Source: Nymphaea colorata (lineage: Eukaryota > Streptophyta > Magnoliopsida > Nymphaeales > Nymphaeaceae). Taken from it: a stretch of DNA of 64,000 bases. Made by a program: the position numbers and the translations under genes. Below the pieces are notes generated by a model that ran no database searches, was not told where the DNA came from, and worked only from the letters and a program-made list of their open reading frames with translations. The stretch spans positions 12,042,571 through 12,106,570 of the forward strand of contig NC_045138.2 in NCBI RefSeq assembly GCF_008831285.2, written 5' to 3'. How positions within the stretch are numbered: position 1 is the stretch's first letter; every line of letters starts with the position of its first letter. Shown here piece by piece: positions 40,401-52,400 of the stretch.

Positions 40401-43400
40401 GGGAAGGTGTGCATTTTGTGGAAGGCCATATACGGACTGAAACAAAGTCCCCATGCGTGGTTTCATAAACTATCTGATATTGTCTCACAAAGTGGATTCC
40501 AGAGGTCACCTCTTGATCATTCAGTGAAGGGAGAGTTGGGTATGGTTATTTTGGCAATATATGTTGATGATATTATCTTGACTGACAACTATAAACAAGG
40601 TATATCTGAGACCAAAAATTTTCTTTAAAAGCACTTCGTCACAAAAGATCTTGGACACTTGAGATATTTTCTTGGGATAGAGGTGACTTGTAATAAGGAA
40701 GGAATAGTTCTCTCTCAAAGGAAGTACATTTTGGACTTATTGCAAGAAACATGAATGTTGGGGGCAAAACCTGCCACCATTCCCATGAATCCACGATTAC
40801 ACCTATATGATGAGCAGTCAAGACCTGTAGAATCTAAGACGTATAGATCTTTAATTGCAAAGCTTCTTTATGTCACAGTTACAAGACCGGATATTAGTTT
40901 CGCAGTTGTGGAGAAACCAAGGAAGATCCATTGGGAAGCTGCATGGATGATACTCAAATACTTAAAATCTTCTCTTGGTAAATGATTACTATTCAAGAAA
41001 GGAAAACCTTAGATGCCCAAGCCTATAGTGATGCAGACTACGTAGGATCTGTTGAAGGTAGAAAAGCTACTACTGGGTTTTGTGTTATTGTAGGAGAGAA
41101 TCTTATATCCTGGAAGAGCAAAAAACAGAATGTGCTCTCACGGTCTAGTGCTGAGTCAGAATATAGGGTCATAACTCAAACGGTAGCAGAATTGACGTGG
41201 GTCAAATCCATGCTTGAAAGCCTTGACATTCCAGTTCAACTACCTATGACAATGTTTTGTGATAACAGGGCAGCCACCTACATTGCAAACAACCCGGTCT
41301 TTCATGAAAGAACTAAACACATTGAAGTAGGCTGTCATTACATTCGTGATTTAGTTCAAGGAGGAGTGATCTTTACAACTCACACGGTCTTTGAATAACA
41401 AACTGTTGATATCTGTACTAAAGCTCTTGCAATTAGTGAATTTTCAAAGTGTTGTAACAAGCTGAGCATGGTAGATATTTATGCTCCAGTTTGAGGGGGA
41501 GTGTTGACGATGAGACAGTTTTTTGAATATTAAAGAACCTGACAATTCTTTAATTATTTTCTATATCTTTCTGGTTTACAATGTAATTATGTTTTGTACC
41601 CTAATTCTCTCTTAAGTAAGGGGTTAGGGTAAGTCATCTGTTGACGGGTTTTGTTGTCCGGGTCCGGATCCTTACCCGATCCGGTTTGTCCTAATTAGGA
41701 CTACTTATATCTCTGTAAACCCTAATCTTTGTGTTAATGAAGTTTCTAAGAGAGAGAGTGTCTGGCTGCTAGTGGGCGTCAGACCTCCTCACCCGTGGTT
41801 TTTCTTCCCTCGTGTTGAGGGTTTTCCACGTTACCTTGGTGTGCTTTCTTCTACTCTCGTGCATGCTTTATTTCTACATGGTATCAGAGCCGTGAAGTTC
41901 CGGCGTTATTGGTTGGTCATTCGTTTTGGTTCGTGTTGGAGGAGGACTCGCCCGGCACTGTTCATCGCACGCACCAGGAGCCTCTCCTGTCACTGTTCAT
42001 CATCGCCCGACACTGTTCACCCGACGCCTGTGCTGTGCTGTTGCACCTCGCCCGACGCCTGTGTCCAGCGACAACCCACCCAGCGTCGCTCTGCCTCTGC
42101 CTCCGTCAGGTTCCGTCCGACCTGGTTCATTCCTTTTTTTCCGGCGTTCCTCCCCTTGTTTTCTGGCGCCCGACGCACGAAGCCCCTGTTCCTGCCACTC
42201 TGTTTTCCAGCGACCTGCTCCCTCAGTTTCGTCCAGTGATCTGCTTCCACTGGATTCTCCCTGTCAGCTGCTCCTTGCCACCGCCGTCGTTCTCTGCTAC
42301 TGTCGTCAGTGATCTGTCCGCCGTTCTCTGCTGCCGCCATCAGTGCTCTGCCACCCGACGCTGCTGCTTCCGCCGCGTCCTGCCGCTCCTGTTGCTCACA
42401 CCGCTTCTACCGTTGATCCACAACACTCTACCCCGTGGCAGCCGCTTCTGATTTGTGATCATGGCTGACTCGTCTTCCTCTTCAGTCAATACCAACCTAC
42501 CTGATGTTGTGTCTGCGCGGACTGATCATGTACCGGTTCAAGTTACCACCATCCAACTTACCAAGGAGAACTATTCACGATGGTCTGCAGCAATTACTAT
42601 GGGGATTGCAGGGCGAGGACGCATTGCCTATGTGAATGGGAGAAAGGTTGAACCTGCTGCAGATAGTATGGCTTGGGATACATGGTTTCTTGAAGACAAC
42701 CAGGTAAAAACCTGGATTGTTAATTCAGTGTCCCCTGATATCCAACCCCTCATTCTTCGCAAGAAGACTACAAGGGATATGTGGATTATTTTGGAGCAGA
42801 TGTATGGTCAAAAGAAAAGGAAAGTTCAGGTGTATCAACTTATGAAGGATGTATATTCCCTGCGACAAGGTGCTCTCTCGGTTGCAGACTTTTATGCAGC
42901 ACTGAAATCGAAGTGGGAGGACCTTGACTATCATTCTGATATTACATGGAGGTGTCCTCATGACCAGATGCAGTATATGACCGATAAATGGGAGAACAGG
43001 GTATTCCTTTTCTTATCCGGACTGAATGATGAATTTGAAAATATAAGGAGTCAGATTCTTAACTCTGACGAATCATTTAGTATTGAAGATGTCTATTCCC
43101 GAGTTGAAGCTGAAGAACAGAGAAGGATGCTCTCTAGTGGACGAAAAGGGGAAGAACAATCTGCCTATGTTAGCCGTGCCCCTGTGGGAACTCCTCGTTC
43201 TTCTCGAAAATGTACACATTGCAAAAAACTTGGTCATACTAGGGATTTTTGTTGGGACCTGTATCCAGAGAAGAAGGATAGTAGGGGGAGGTCTTCTAGT
43301 AGGAAGAAGCCTGTATCGTCTGCAACAAGTCTGAGTGATGGGAAAGGTTCTATTTCTGCAGAACAGATTCGTGAGCTACGAGCATATTTGAACAAGATTG

Positions 43401-46400
43401 ATGTTGGTCAGGCAGATACACCAGATGAGGTGAAGATCAATCAGGCATTGGCCGTTTCAGGGGGAGAAGGTACTTCTTATATGGGTGAATGGATTGTTGA
43501 CAGCGGTGCCACTCATCACATGACTGGCAACCCCAAGCTTTTCCATGACTACAAGCTATCCTCGGGAAAGGAACGTGTGTCCCTTGCCGATGGTTCCTTT
43601 ACTTCTGTGGCAGGGAAAGTGAGTCTTTCCTTGTTAAATAATTTTTTAGTTCATGATGCCTTGCATGTTCCCCATCTTCCCTTAAATTTGTTATCTGTTA
43701 GTAAGATTACCAAGGAACTGAAGTGTGAGCTTATATTTTCTGAAAAACGTTGTGTTTTGCAGGACTTGGTGACAGGGAAGAGGATTGGGATTGGTTTGGT
43801 GTCTGATGGGCTGTATCGGCTTCCTATACGCATTGTCACAGCTCTTATGTCAGCAGTCAGCAGGACAGAGAAGAAGGAGGAAGAGTGTCGTCAGTTATTT
43901 TTGTTTTGGCATGAACGCCTTGGTCATATCCCATTTGGGATTTTGAAACATTTGTTCCCTGAACTATGTTCTAGTTTAAACATTTCCATGTTATCATGTG
44001 ATGTGTGTCAGTTTGCGAAGCATGTTAGAGCTTCTTATCCAATTTCAAATAGTCGTTCTAATAAAGCTTTCTCCTTGGTTCATTCTGATGTGTGGGGGCC
44101 TTCGGGCATTCATTCTCGTGGTGGTTTTCAATACTTTATAACTTTTATAGATGATTATTCAAGGTGTACCTTTGTGTATTTGTTGAAAGATCGTAGTGAG
44201 GTGCCTCACGTTATTGAAACTTTCATCCTCCTAGTGGAAAACCAGTATGGAAATTTTGTCAAGACTTTTCAGTTTGATAATGCTCGTGAATATATGTGTC
44301 TCACTGTTGAAGAATTCTTTCGAAAGAGGGGGATTGTTCATGAGACATCCTGTAGTTATACCCCCCCTCAAAATGGGGTTGCTGAGAGGAAAAATCGTCA
44401 GTTGCTCAATGTCACCCGAGCCATATTGTTCCAAAGAAATCTCCCAAAATACTATTGGGGTGATGCAATCCTTACTAGTGTCTACTTGATTAATCGCATG
44501 CCTAGTCGTGTGCTAAAGGGGTCGTACTCCCTACTCTATGCTTCCAGGGAGTAGTCAACCTTTTCACCTTCCTCCTCGAGTTTTTGGATGTGTGTGTTTC
44601 ATACATAACCACAGCCCCAATGTGAAAAAACTTGATCCCAAATCTATTAAGGGCATCTTTCTTGGGTATTCTTCCACTCAAAAAGGTTATAAATGTCTAG
44701 ATCCCACCACTGGTCGTCTTCACATTACTAAAGATGTCACATTCTTGGAACATGTCTCCTATTTTGGTGAGAATTCTCTTCAGGGGGAGAAGTTAATGTC
44801 TAAGGAAGAGTATTCTCCCACACAGGAAATTCAGTTTACAGACTTTATGGATTACAGGCATGAAGAGAATCCTGTTGCCAAGGTGCTTGGCAAAGATGAA
44901 GAGGGGACGACTACTGATGTACATGAACAGGAGAAGGAGGGAGAGCATCCTATGGTGACAGAACAAGAGGGTAATCGTATGTTTGGACATGTGTATTCCA
45001 GGAGAAGAGCTTGTACTGACAAGGTGATTGATGATGAGGAGGTTACACTGAATCCCAATCCTACTTCTTCCTTGGATGATCCAAGTCGTGTTCAGAAGCA
45101 AGATGTTGGAAGAAAAATTCAGATTGGAAAAGAAAAGGAGGATCTTCCTATTGCCTTGAGAAAGGGTGTCAGGTCATGTACCCAGCACCCTATTGGTAAC
45201 TTCGTATCTTACTCTAGATTGAGCACTGACTATAAATGTTTTGTATCCTCCTTGGTTGTGGTTGTGATTCCCAGGAATGCTACAGAGGCTCAGGGTGACA
45301 CTAAGTGGTCTCATGCAATGAAAGAAGAGATGGAAGCTTTAGATAGAAATCAGACATGGGAGGTGGTTGATATTCCTGAAGCAGCCCACTTGGTTGGGTC
45401 GAAGTGGGTCTACACTGTTAAGTACAAACCAGATGGGAACATTGAGAGGTACAAAGCACGATTGGTGGCCAAGGGGTTCAGTCAGAAATATGGGATCGAC
45501 TACTTAGAGACGTTTGCTCCAGTAGCAAAGATGAAGACTGTTAGAGTTATTATTTCATTGGCGGTGTTGAAGGGTTGGGAGATGTGCGAACTTGATGTGA
45601 AAAATGCCTTTCTCAATGGAGATCTCGAAGAGGAGGTGTACATGTGCATGCCACCAGGTTTTGAGAAGCCTGGAAAATGCTGGGCTGAAATAGTCTCCCC
45701 GAGCATGGTTTGAACGGCTCAGACTTGTTATGAAGAAACATGGCTACAAACAAGGAAATGGAGATCATACCCTGTTTGTAAAGAGAAGAGAGAGTAAAGT
45801 TACTCTACTATTGGTTTATGTTGATGATATTGTAAATCAGGCCCAAATTCGAGAATACAAATGCTTCAAGAGATACACTCTTGAAGATCCCAACAACTTC
45901 AATAGATAATGCAAAGCCAAACCTCAAACTTGAGGAGAAGATACCAAATATATTAATCTCAAGAGAAGAATACACAAGAGAGGCCAAAAAGCCTTAAAAG
46001 AACAAAGGTCCCAAGTGCCCTATTTATAGAGGAAGTATATAAGAAAGGAGGAAGAAAAGAGGAAGAGGAAGTGGCTGTTGGGGCTCCCAACGGCTAGATT
46101 TCTAGCCGTTGGGAACTCCCAACAGCTACTTCCTTTCATAATAAAAAAAGGAAAAGAAAAAGGTTTAGAAAAAGGCATGAAAAATAAAGACAAAATAAAT
46201 ACAAAAAGTTACAAAAAGTCCTATGCATACACACATACATTTATATATACAAATCATACATCAAACTGCTAGGAGTTTAAGATATATGATAGTAGATACA
46301 AAAACATGTATGTATACTTACATTATAAATTCTAACACCCCCCCCCTCAAACTTACGGTGTAATCACCGAAAGTTTGCCAAGAAGAAACTGGAATCTTGC

Positions 46401-49400
46401 GGAAGCCAGTGCTTTGGTGAAGAAATCTCCAAGTTGATATTCAGAAGGGACAAAAGATAGATCAATTGTTCGGCTAAGATATTCCTCTCTCACATAGTGA
46501 CAATCAATTTCAATATGTTTTGTCCTTTTATGAAAAGTGTGATCGCTAGCAATATAGATGACACTTTTGTTGTCGCAGCAGAGCTTGGTGGCGTCATTGA
46601 GGTCAATTCCAATGTCCTTCAATAAGCTTTTCAACCATACAATCTCCATGGTGGTGGTAGCCATTGCACGATACTCTGCTTCAGTTGAAGATAAAGAGAC
46701 TTTATGTTGTTTTTTGCATCTCCATGAAATAAGAGAGTCACCTAGAAAAACACAAAAACCGGTGGTGGAATGCCTATTATTAGGATCTCCACCCCAATCA
46801 GCATCAGTATAAGCAATCATATTCAAGTTTGATGAGGAGGATAGAAAAAGTCCCTTAGTGATAGTGTGTTTGACATATCGAACAATCCTCAATGCAGCTC
46901 CCATGTGTAATGAAGTGGGTCTTTGTTGAAACTGACTTATAACATGTACAACATGTGATATGTCAGGCCTTGTGATGGATAAATATGTGAGAGCTCCCAC
47001 CAATTGACGAAAGGGGGTGGGATTCTCTAGAATTTCTCCATCATCAATCTTCATCTTTACTCCTAAAGCTTCAGGAGTGTCCACTACCTTGTCATCAGTG
47101 ATTCCTGATCTGCTTATAATGTTATTGGCAAACTTCATTTGTGAGAGCAAGTATCCTCTTCTACTATAAGCAACTTCAATACCAAGGAAATATGTTAGTT
47201 TACCCAAATCAGTCATTTCAAATTCATTCTTAAGGAAAGTCTTTACCTGCATAATTCCGTTGGCATCATTACCTGTAATAATCATATCATCTACATATAA
47301 AAGCAACACAACTGTACCTATAGTTGTGTTTTTAACAAACATAGCTGTGTCAGAAAAACATGATTTAAATCCTTGTTTAAACATAACATTGCTAAACATA
47401 TCAAACCAAGCTTTTGGAGCTTGTTTCAAACCATACAATGCCTTTCTGAGATAAAGAACTTTGCCTTTAGGTACATCTAGCCTAGGGGGTGAGTCCATGT
47501 ATACCTCCTCATTTAAGTAACCATTCAAAAAAACATTTTTGACATCCAATTGATATATGGACCATTGTTTAATAGAAGCAACAACAATAAGAGCTCTAAC
47601 AGAGGTCATACGAGCGACAGGGGCAAAAGTTTCTTCGTAATCAATCCCATATTCTTGGGCATATCCTTTGGCAACAAGTCTAGCTTTATACCTTTCAATA
47701 GATCCATCACTTCTAGTTTTGATTTTGTAAACCCACCTACATCCTATTGTCTTTTTCCCGATAGGAAGAGACACAATGTCCCAAGTTTTATTATCATCAA
47801 GGGCTTTAAGTTCATTGTTCATGGCTTCAACCCAAAGTGGGTTAGTTTTGGCTTCAACATAGGATGAAGGTTCATCAAGAGAGTGAATAGCTAATAAGCA
47901 AGCTCTATGTTTTGGAGAAAAAGACTCGTAGGAGACAAATTTTTGAGGTGGATGAATATCTCTTTCAGATCTCCTAAGAGTAGGTTGAGAATCTTGGATG
48001 TTTTGTTGAGACCTTCTCTCATAAACTATTACATCCCTTGGTGGTGGTCTATTAAAAGAAGTGCTATCAACCTCATTTATAGCATCATCATATGAAGAGT
48101 GCAAAACATCATCATCATCATTATCATAATCATCATCTTTTATCCATAAAAAGGAATATTCATCTTCATGCTTGGGTTTATTTTCATTAAAGCCATTTTC
48201 TTCTTCTAAAAAAATCACATTTCTAGAAACATAGACCTTATCTTTTTCAATATCATAGCATCTATATCCTTTTTGAGTTTCGGAATAGCCAATAAAGACA
48301 CATTGAATAGCCCTAGATGAAAGTTTATCATTTTTGTCATTTAAAATGTAACATTTGCAACCAAAGACTTTGAATCTTTTATAAATTGGCTCCAAATTAA
48401 AAAGTTTTTGAAAAGGTGAAATATTTTCTAAAATTTTAGAGGGCATTCTATTAATCAAGTAAATGGATGTAAGAATTGCTTCAGCCCAAAAATTTTTTGA
48501 TATAAGGAGAGCTCTTGTTGTTTCAAGAATATGTCTATGTTTTCTTTCGGCGATTCCGTTTTGTTGGGGGGTTTTGGGACAAGACTTTTGGTGTATAACT
48601 CCCTTTTCCTTTAGGAATTCTTCGAATTCATTGGAAATGAATTCTCCTCCGGAATCACTTCTAAAAATTTTAAGGTTTGCACCAAATTGAGTTTTGATCA
48701 TGTTGTAAAAGTTTTTGAAATTCAAAAAGACTTCCGATTTGCGTTTAAGAAAGTAAACCCAAGCATAACGAGAGAAATCATCTACAAAAATGACATAATA
48801 AAGTAAACCACCTTTAGACATAATAGGAGCGGGACCCCATACATCCGAATGCACTAATTCAAAAGGTGCTTTTGCAACAAAATTTCTATTTCCAAAAGGT
48901 AAAGCCTTAATTTTGGCTTTAATACAATCATCACATGAGATCATTTCTTTACATTTCTCTTCCAAAAAAGGGATACAAGACATTTTTCCTAAACTTGAAT
49001 GTCCAAGTCTTTGATGCCAAATTTGGATGTCACTCTTCTTGACTACATTGCAAGTTAGGTTGGAAAGATCCAAATAATCAACATAGTAGAGATCATCTTT
49101 CCTAGAACCTTCCCCAATCGTCTTCTTGGAAAGATGGTCCTGTATCAAAAATTTATTTTGTGAGAAGACAATATCACATCCATGATTTGTTATTTGAGAA
49201 ACCGACAAGAGATTTAAGTTAAGTTTGGGAATGAATCTAACTTTTGGTATTTTGAAAACTTTTGAATCAAAATTTTGATCAATATTCCCAACACATCTGA
49301 TTTCAAGAGGAGTTCCATCGGCGGTTTTAACAAAAGGGCACGATTCCTCCTTAGTGCATTCGGTAAGTAATGAACTACAAGGGGTCATATGAAAAGAAGC

Positions 49401-52400
49401 TCCAGAATCAAGAATCCAAGAGTACTTACTTGAAGATGTAGATGCTATCGTTGCTCCGGAAGTTGGAGAAGTCCCTTTCCCTTTGAGTAGTGGTTGAAGA
49501 GCATCAATAAGCTTGTCTACGTCAAATCGATTGCTTTCTTCATACATTGTCCCAGCCACACTTGTCTTTTTGTCAAATCTCCTCAATTTAGGACACCTAG
49601 GTTTAGTGTGTCATTCTTCTTGACAATGGAAACATATAATCTTCTTGTTGCCATTATTCTCATAATTTCGATTAAAATGAGGAGGTCTATAAGTTCTCAT
49701 ATGAGCGCCGGGTCTTGAAGTAGCAAGAACACTTTCACTCTTTTCTTTACAAAAATTGAGTCTATTCTCCTCCATTTGAAGCTCGGCTATGGCTTCATTC
49801 ATAGATGGCACCTTATGTCTATGAAGCAAGGAAGTTTTGACTCCATCATATTCCGGTCTAAGACCAAGAATGAATTTATAAAATTTTTCCCTTTGGATTT
49901 GTTTTTCCCTCACTCCAATGTCTCTTGGATCATACCATTCGGGTTCAAATAGGGCAAGTTCGTCCCATAATTGCTCAATTTCTCCAACGTATTGCTTAAT
50001 GGACTTATCTCCTTGTTGGAGACTTGCAATCTTCATTTGAAGATTGCACATGTAAGCCACATCTTTCATAGTGTGGGTTTTCTTGAGGAAATCCCAAGCA
50101 TCATGAGCAAAATTATGTTTTGCTATTTGGCCCATAGTTGTAGTATCAACACAAGCAATAATCCAAGTGATAATCTTGTGATGTCCTATCTTCCACTCTT
50201 CCCATTTTCTCTCGTATTCACTCATGACCTTGTCTTTTTCCACTCCATCTAGTTCTTGGGCTTTACCATCTATGGTTTTGGTTAGGACTAATTGAGGTTC
50301 ACTTTTAGATCCATCAACAAGTCCCCATAAGCCTTTACTTCTAATGAAATGTTCCATAGTTTTTGCCCAAGAAACATAGTTTGATGAAGTAAGTTTAGGG
50401 AGAGGAGTAGAAGAATTTTTTTCATCCATAATGTGTACCTTGTAGAGGAGACGTTGAGGTAGTGCTAGGATGAAAAACAACCACAAAAAAAAGAAGAAGC
50501 TTTTGATGTGCCAAAAACTGCTTCAATCTTCACCTCAAGGAAGCTTGATCCCGTCACAAATATCACCAAAAGAGGTCAGCAAACAAAACCCTCTTGTGTT
50601 TGTGTTAAATCACAGCCGACAATACATCGAACACTTGGAGTGCTTCACAGCTCCAAAGAAAGAGTAATAGCTGAATCTTCAAGTCTTGAAAAAAAACAGC
50701 ACGACAAAGAGCCACAACCTTGCTCTGATACCATGTAAATCAGGCCCAAATTCGAGAATACAAATGCTTCAAGAGATACACTCTTGAAGATCCCAACAAC
50801 TTCAATAGATAATGCAAAGCCAAACCTCAAACTTGAGGAGAAGATACCAAATATATTAATCTCAAGAGAAGAATACACAAGAGAGGCCAAAAAGCCTTAA
50901 AAGAACAAAGGTCCCAAGTGCCCTATTTATAGAGGAAGTATATAAGAAAGGAGGAAGAAAAGAGGAAGAGGAAGTGGCTGTTGGGGCTCCCAACGGCTAG
51001 ATTTCTAGCCGTTGGGAACTCCCAACAGCTACTTCCTTTCATAATAAAAAAAGGAAAAGAAAAAGGTTTAGAAAAAGACATGAAAAATAAAGACAAAATA
51101 AATACAAAAAGTTACAAAAAGTCCTATGCATACACACATACATTTATATATACAAATCATACATCAAACTGCTAGGAGTTTAAGATATATGATAGTAGAT
51201 ACAAAAACATATATGTATACTTACATTATAAATTCTAACAGATATGATTGTTACAGGTGATGATAAGGAAGAGATAGCAAGATTAAAGGGTTTACTATCT
51301 ACTGAATTTGATCTAAAAGATCTTGGTAAGCTGAAGTATTTCCTGGGTATTGAAATTGCTAGATCAGGTACAACTCTTGTACTTAGTCAAAGGAAGTATA
51401 TCCTGGATCTACTGAAGGAGACAGGAAAGCACAGCCTCTACTCCTATAGATGCTGGGCATAAACTTGGTAGCAAAGATGGAGAACTGTTGTGTGAAGAAG
51501 CTAAAGGGAGATATCAACGTCTAGTTGGCAAACTGATTTATCTCACTCTAACTAGACCTGATATCACATTTGCTGTAAATGTGATGAGCCAGTTCATGCA
51601 TGCACCTACAGATATGCACTTGAAGGCTGTAGATAGAATTCTGTGCTACGTGAAGAAGAATCCCGGAAAGGGACTTCTATATGTGCAACAAAGATCTCTT
51701 GAAATTGAAGGGTATTCTGATGCAGACTGGGCAGGTTGTGTTGACACCAGAAGATCTACTTCAGGGTACTGCGTCTACTTGGGGGGAAATTTAGTTGTTT
51801 GGAGAAGCAAGAGACAAGGTGTGTGTTCCCGCTCGAGTGCAGAGGCTGAATATAGGGCTGTGGCTACTGGGGTATCAGAATTGTTATGGCTGAAGATCTT
51901 ATTGACAGATATTGGAATAGAGATTGAAGGGCCTATGAGGATGTATTGTGATAACAAGTCTGCAATTAACTTGGCTAACAACCCGGTTCTTCATGATCGA
52001 ACAAAGCATGTGGAGATTGACCGTCACTTCATCAGAGAAAGAATTGATGCTAAGGAATTAACACTACCATACATAAAGTCTGAAGATCAAACTGCTGATA
52101 TCCTAACCAAGACCTTAAGTGTAACTCCATTTGAGAGAAATGTATCCAAGTTGGGCATGTTTGATATGTATGCCCAACTTGAGGGGGAGTGTTGACGAGT
52201 TTTGTTGTCTGGGTCCGGATCCTTACCCGATCCGGTTTGTCCTAATTAGGACTACTTATATCTCTGTAAACCCTAATCTTTGTGTTAATGAAGTTTCTAA
52301 GAGAGAGAGTGTCTGGCTGCTAGTGGGCGTCAGACCTCCTCACCCGTGGTTTTTCTTCCCTCGTGTTGAGGGTTTTCCATGTTACCTTGGTGTGCTTTCT

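Larger units (their letters stand above)
45831..51240 (-). mobile_element. Copia 3, young full-length element on the minus strand
   Basis: 5410 bp with two 507-bp LTRs (45831-46337 and 50734-51240) that differ at only two positions. On the plus strand they run TGTAAATC to TTCTAACA. The perfect 5-bp target duplication GATAT is at 45826-45830 and 51241-51245. The minus-strand primer site TGGTATCAGAGC (plus strand 50722-50733) adjoins the right LTR. The polypurine tract is the C-run at 46338-46349 read in reverse. It interrupts Copia 2, and its LTRs are more alike (2/507) than those of its host (4/240), which agrees with its being younger. Coding is complete except for one in-frame stop. Confidence 0.96.

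Noticed and set aside
41772-42451. Three overlapping Pro/Ser/Arg-rich frames of 128-180 codons before Copia 2 gag
   Set aside because: They lie in the untranslated leader between primer site and gag ATG. Three frames are open together because of GC- and CT-rich sequence.
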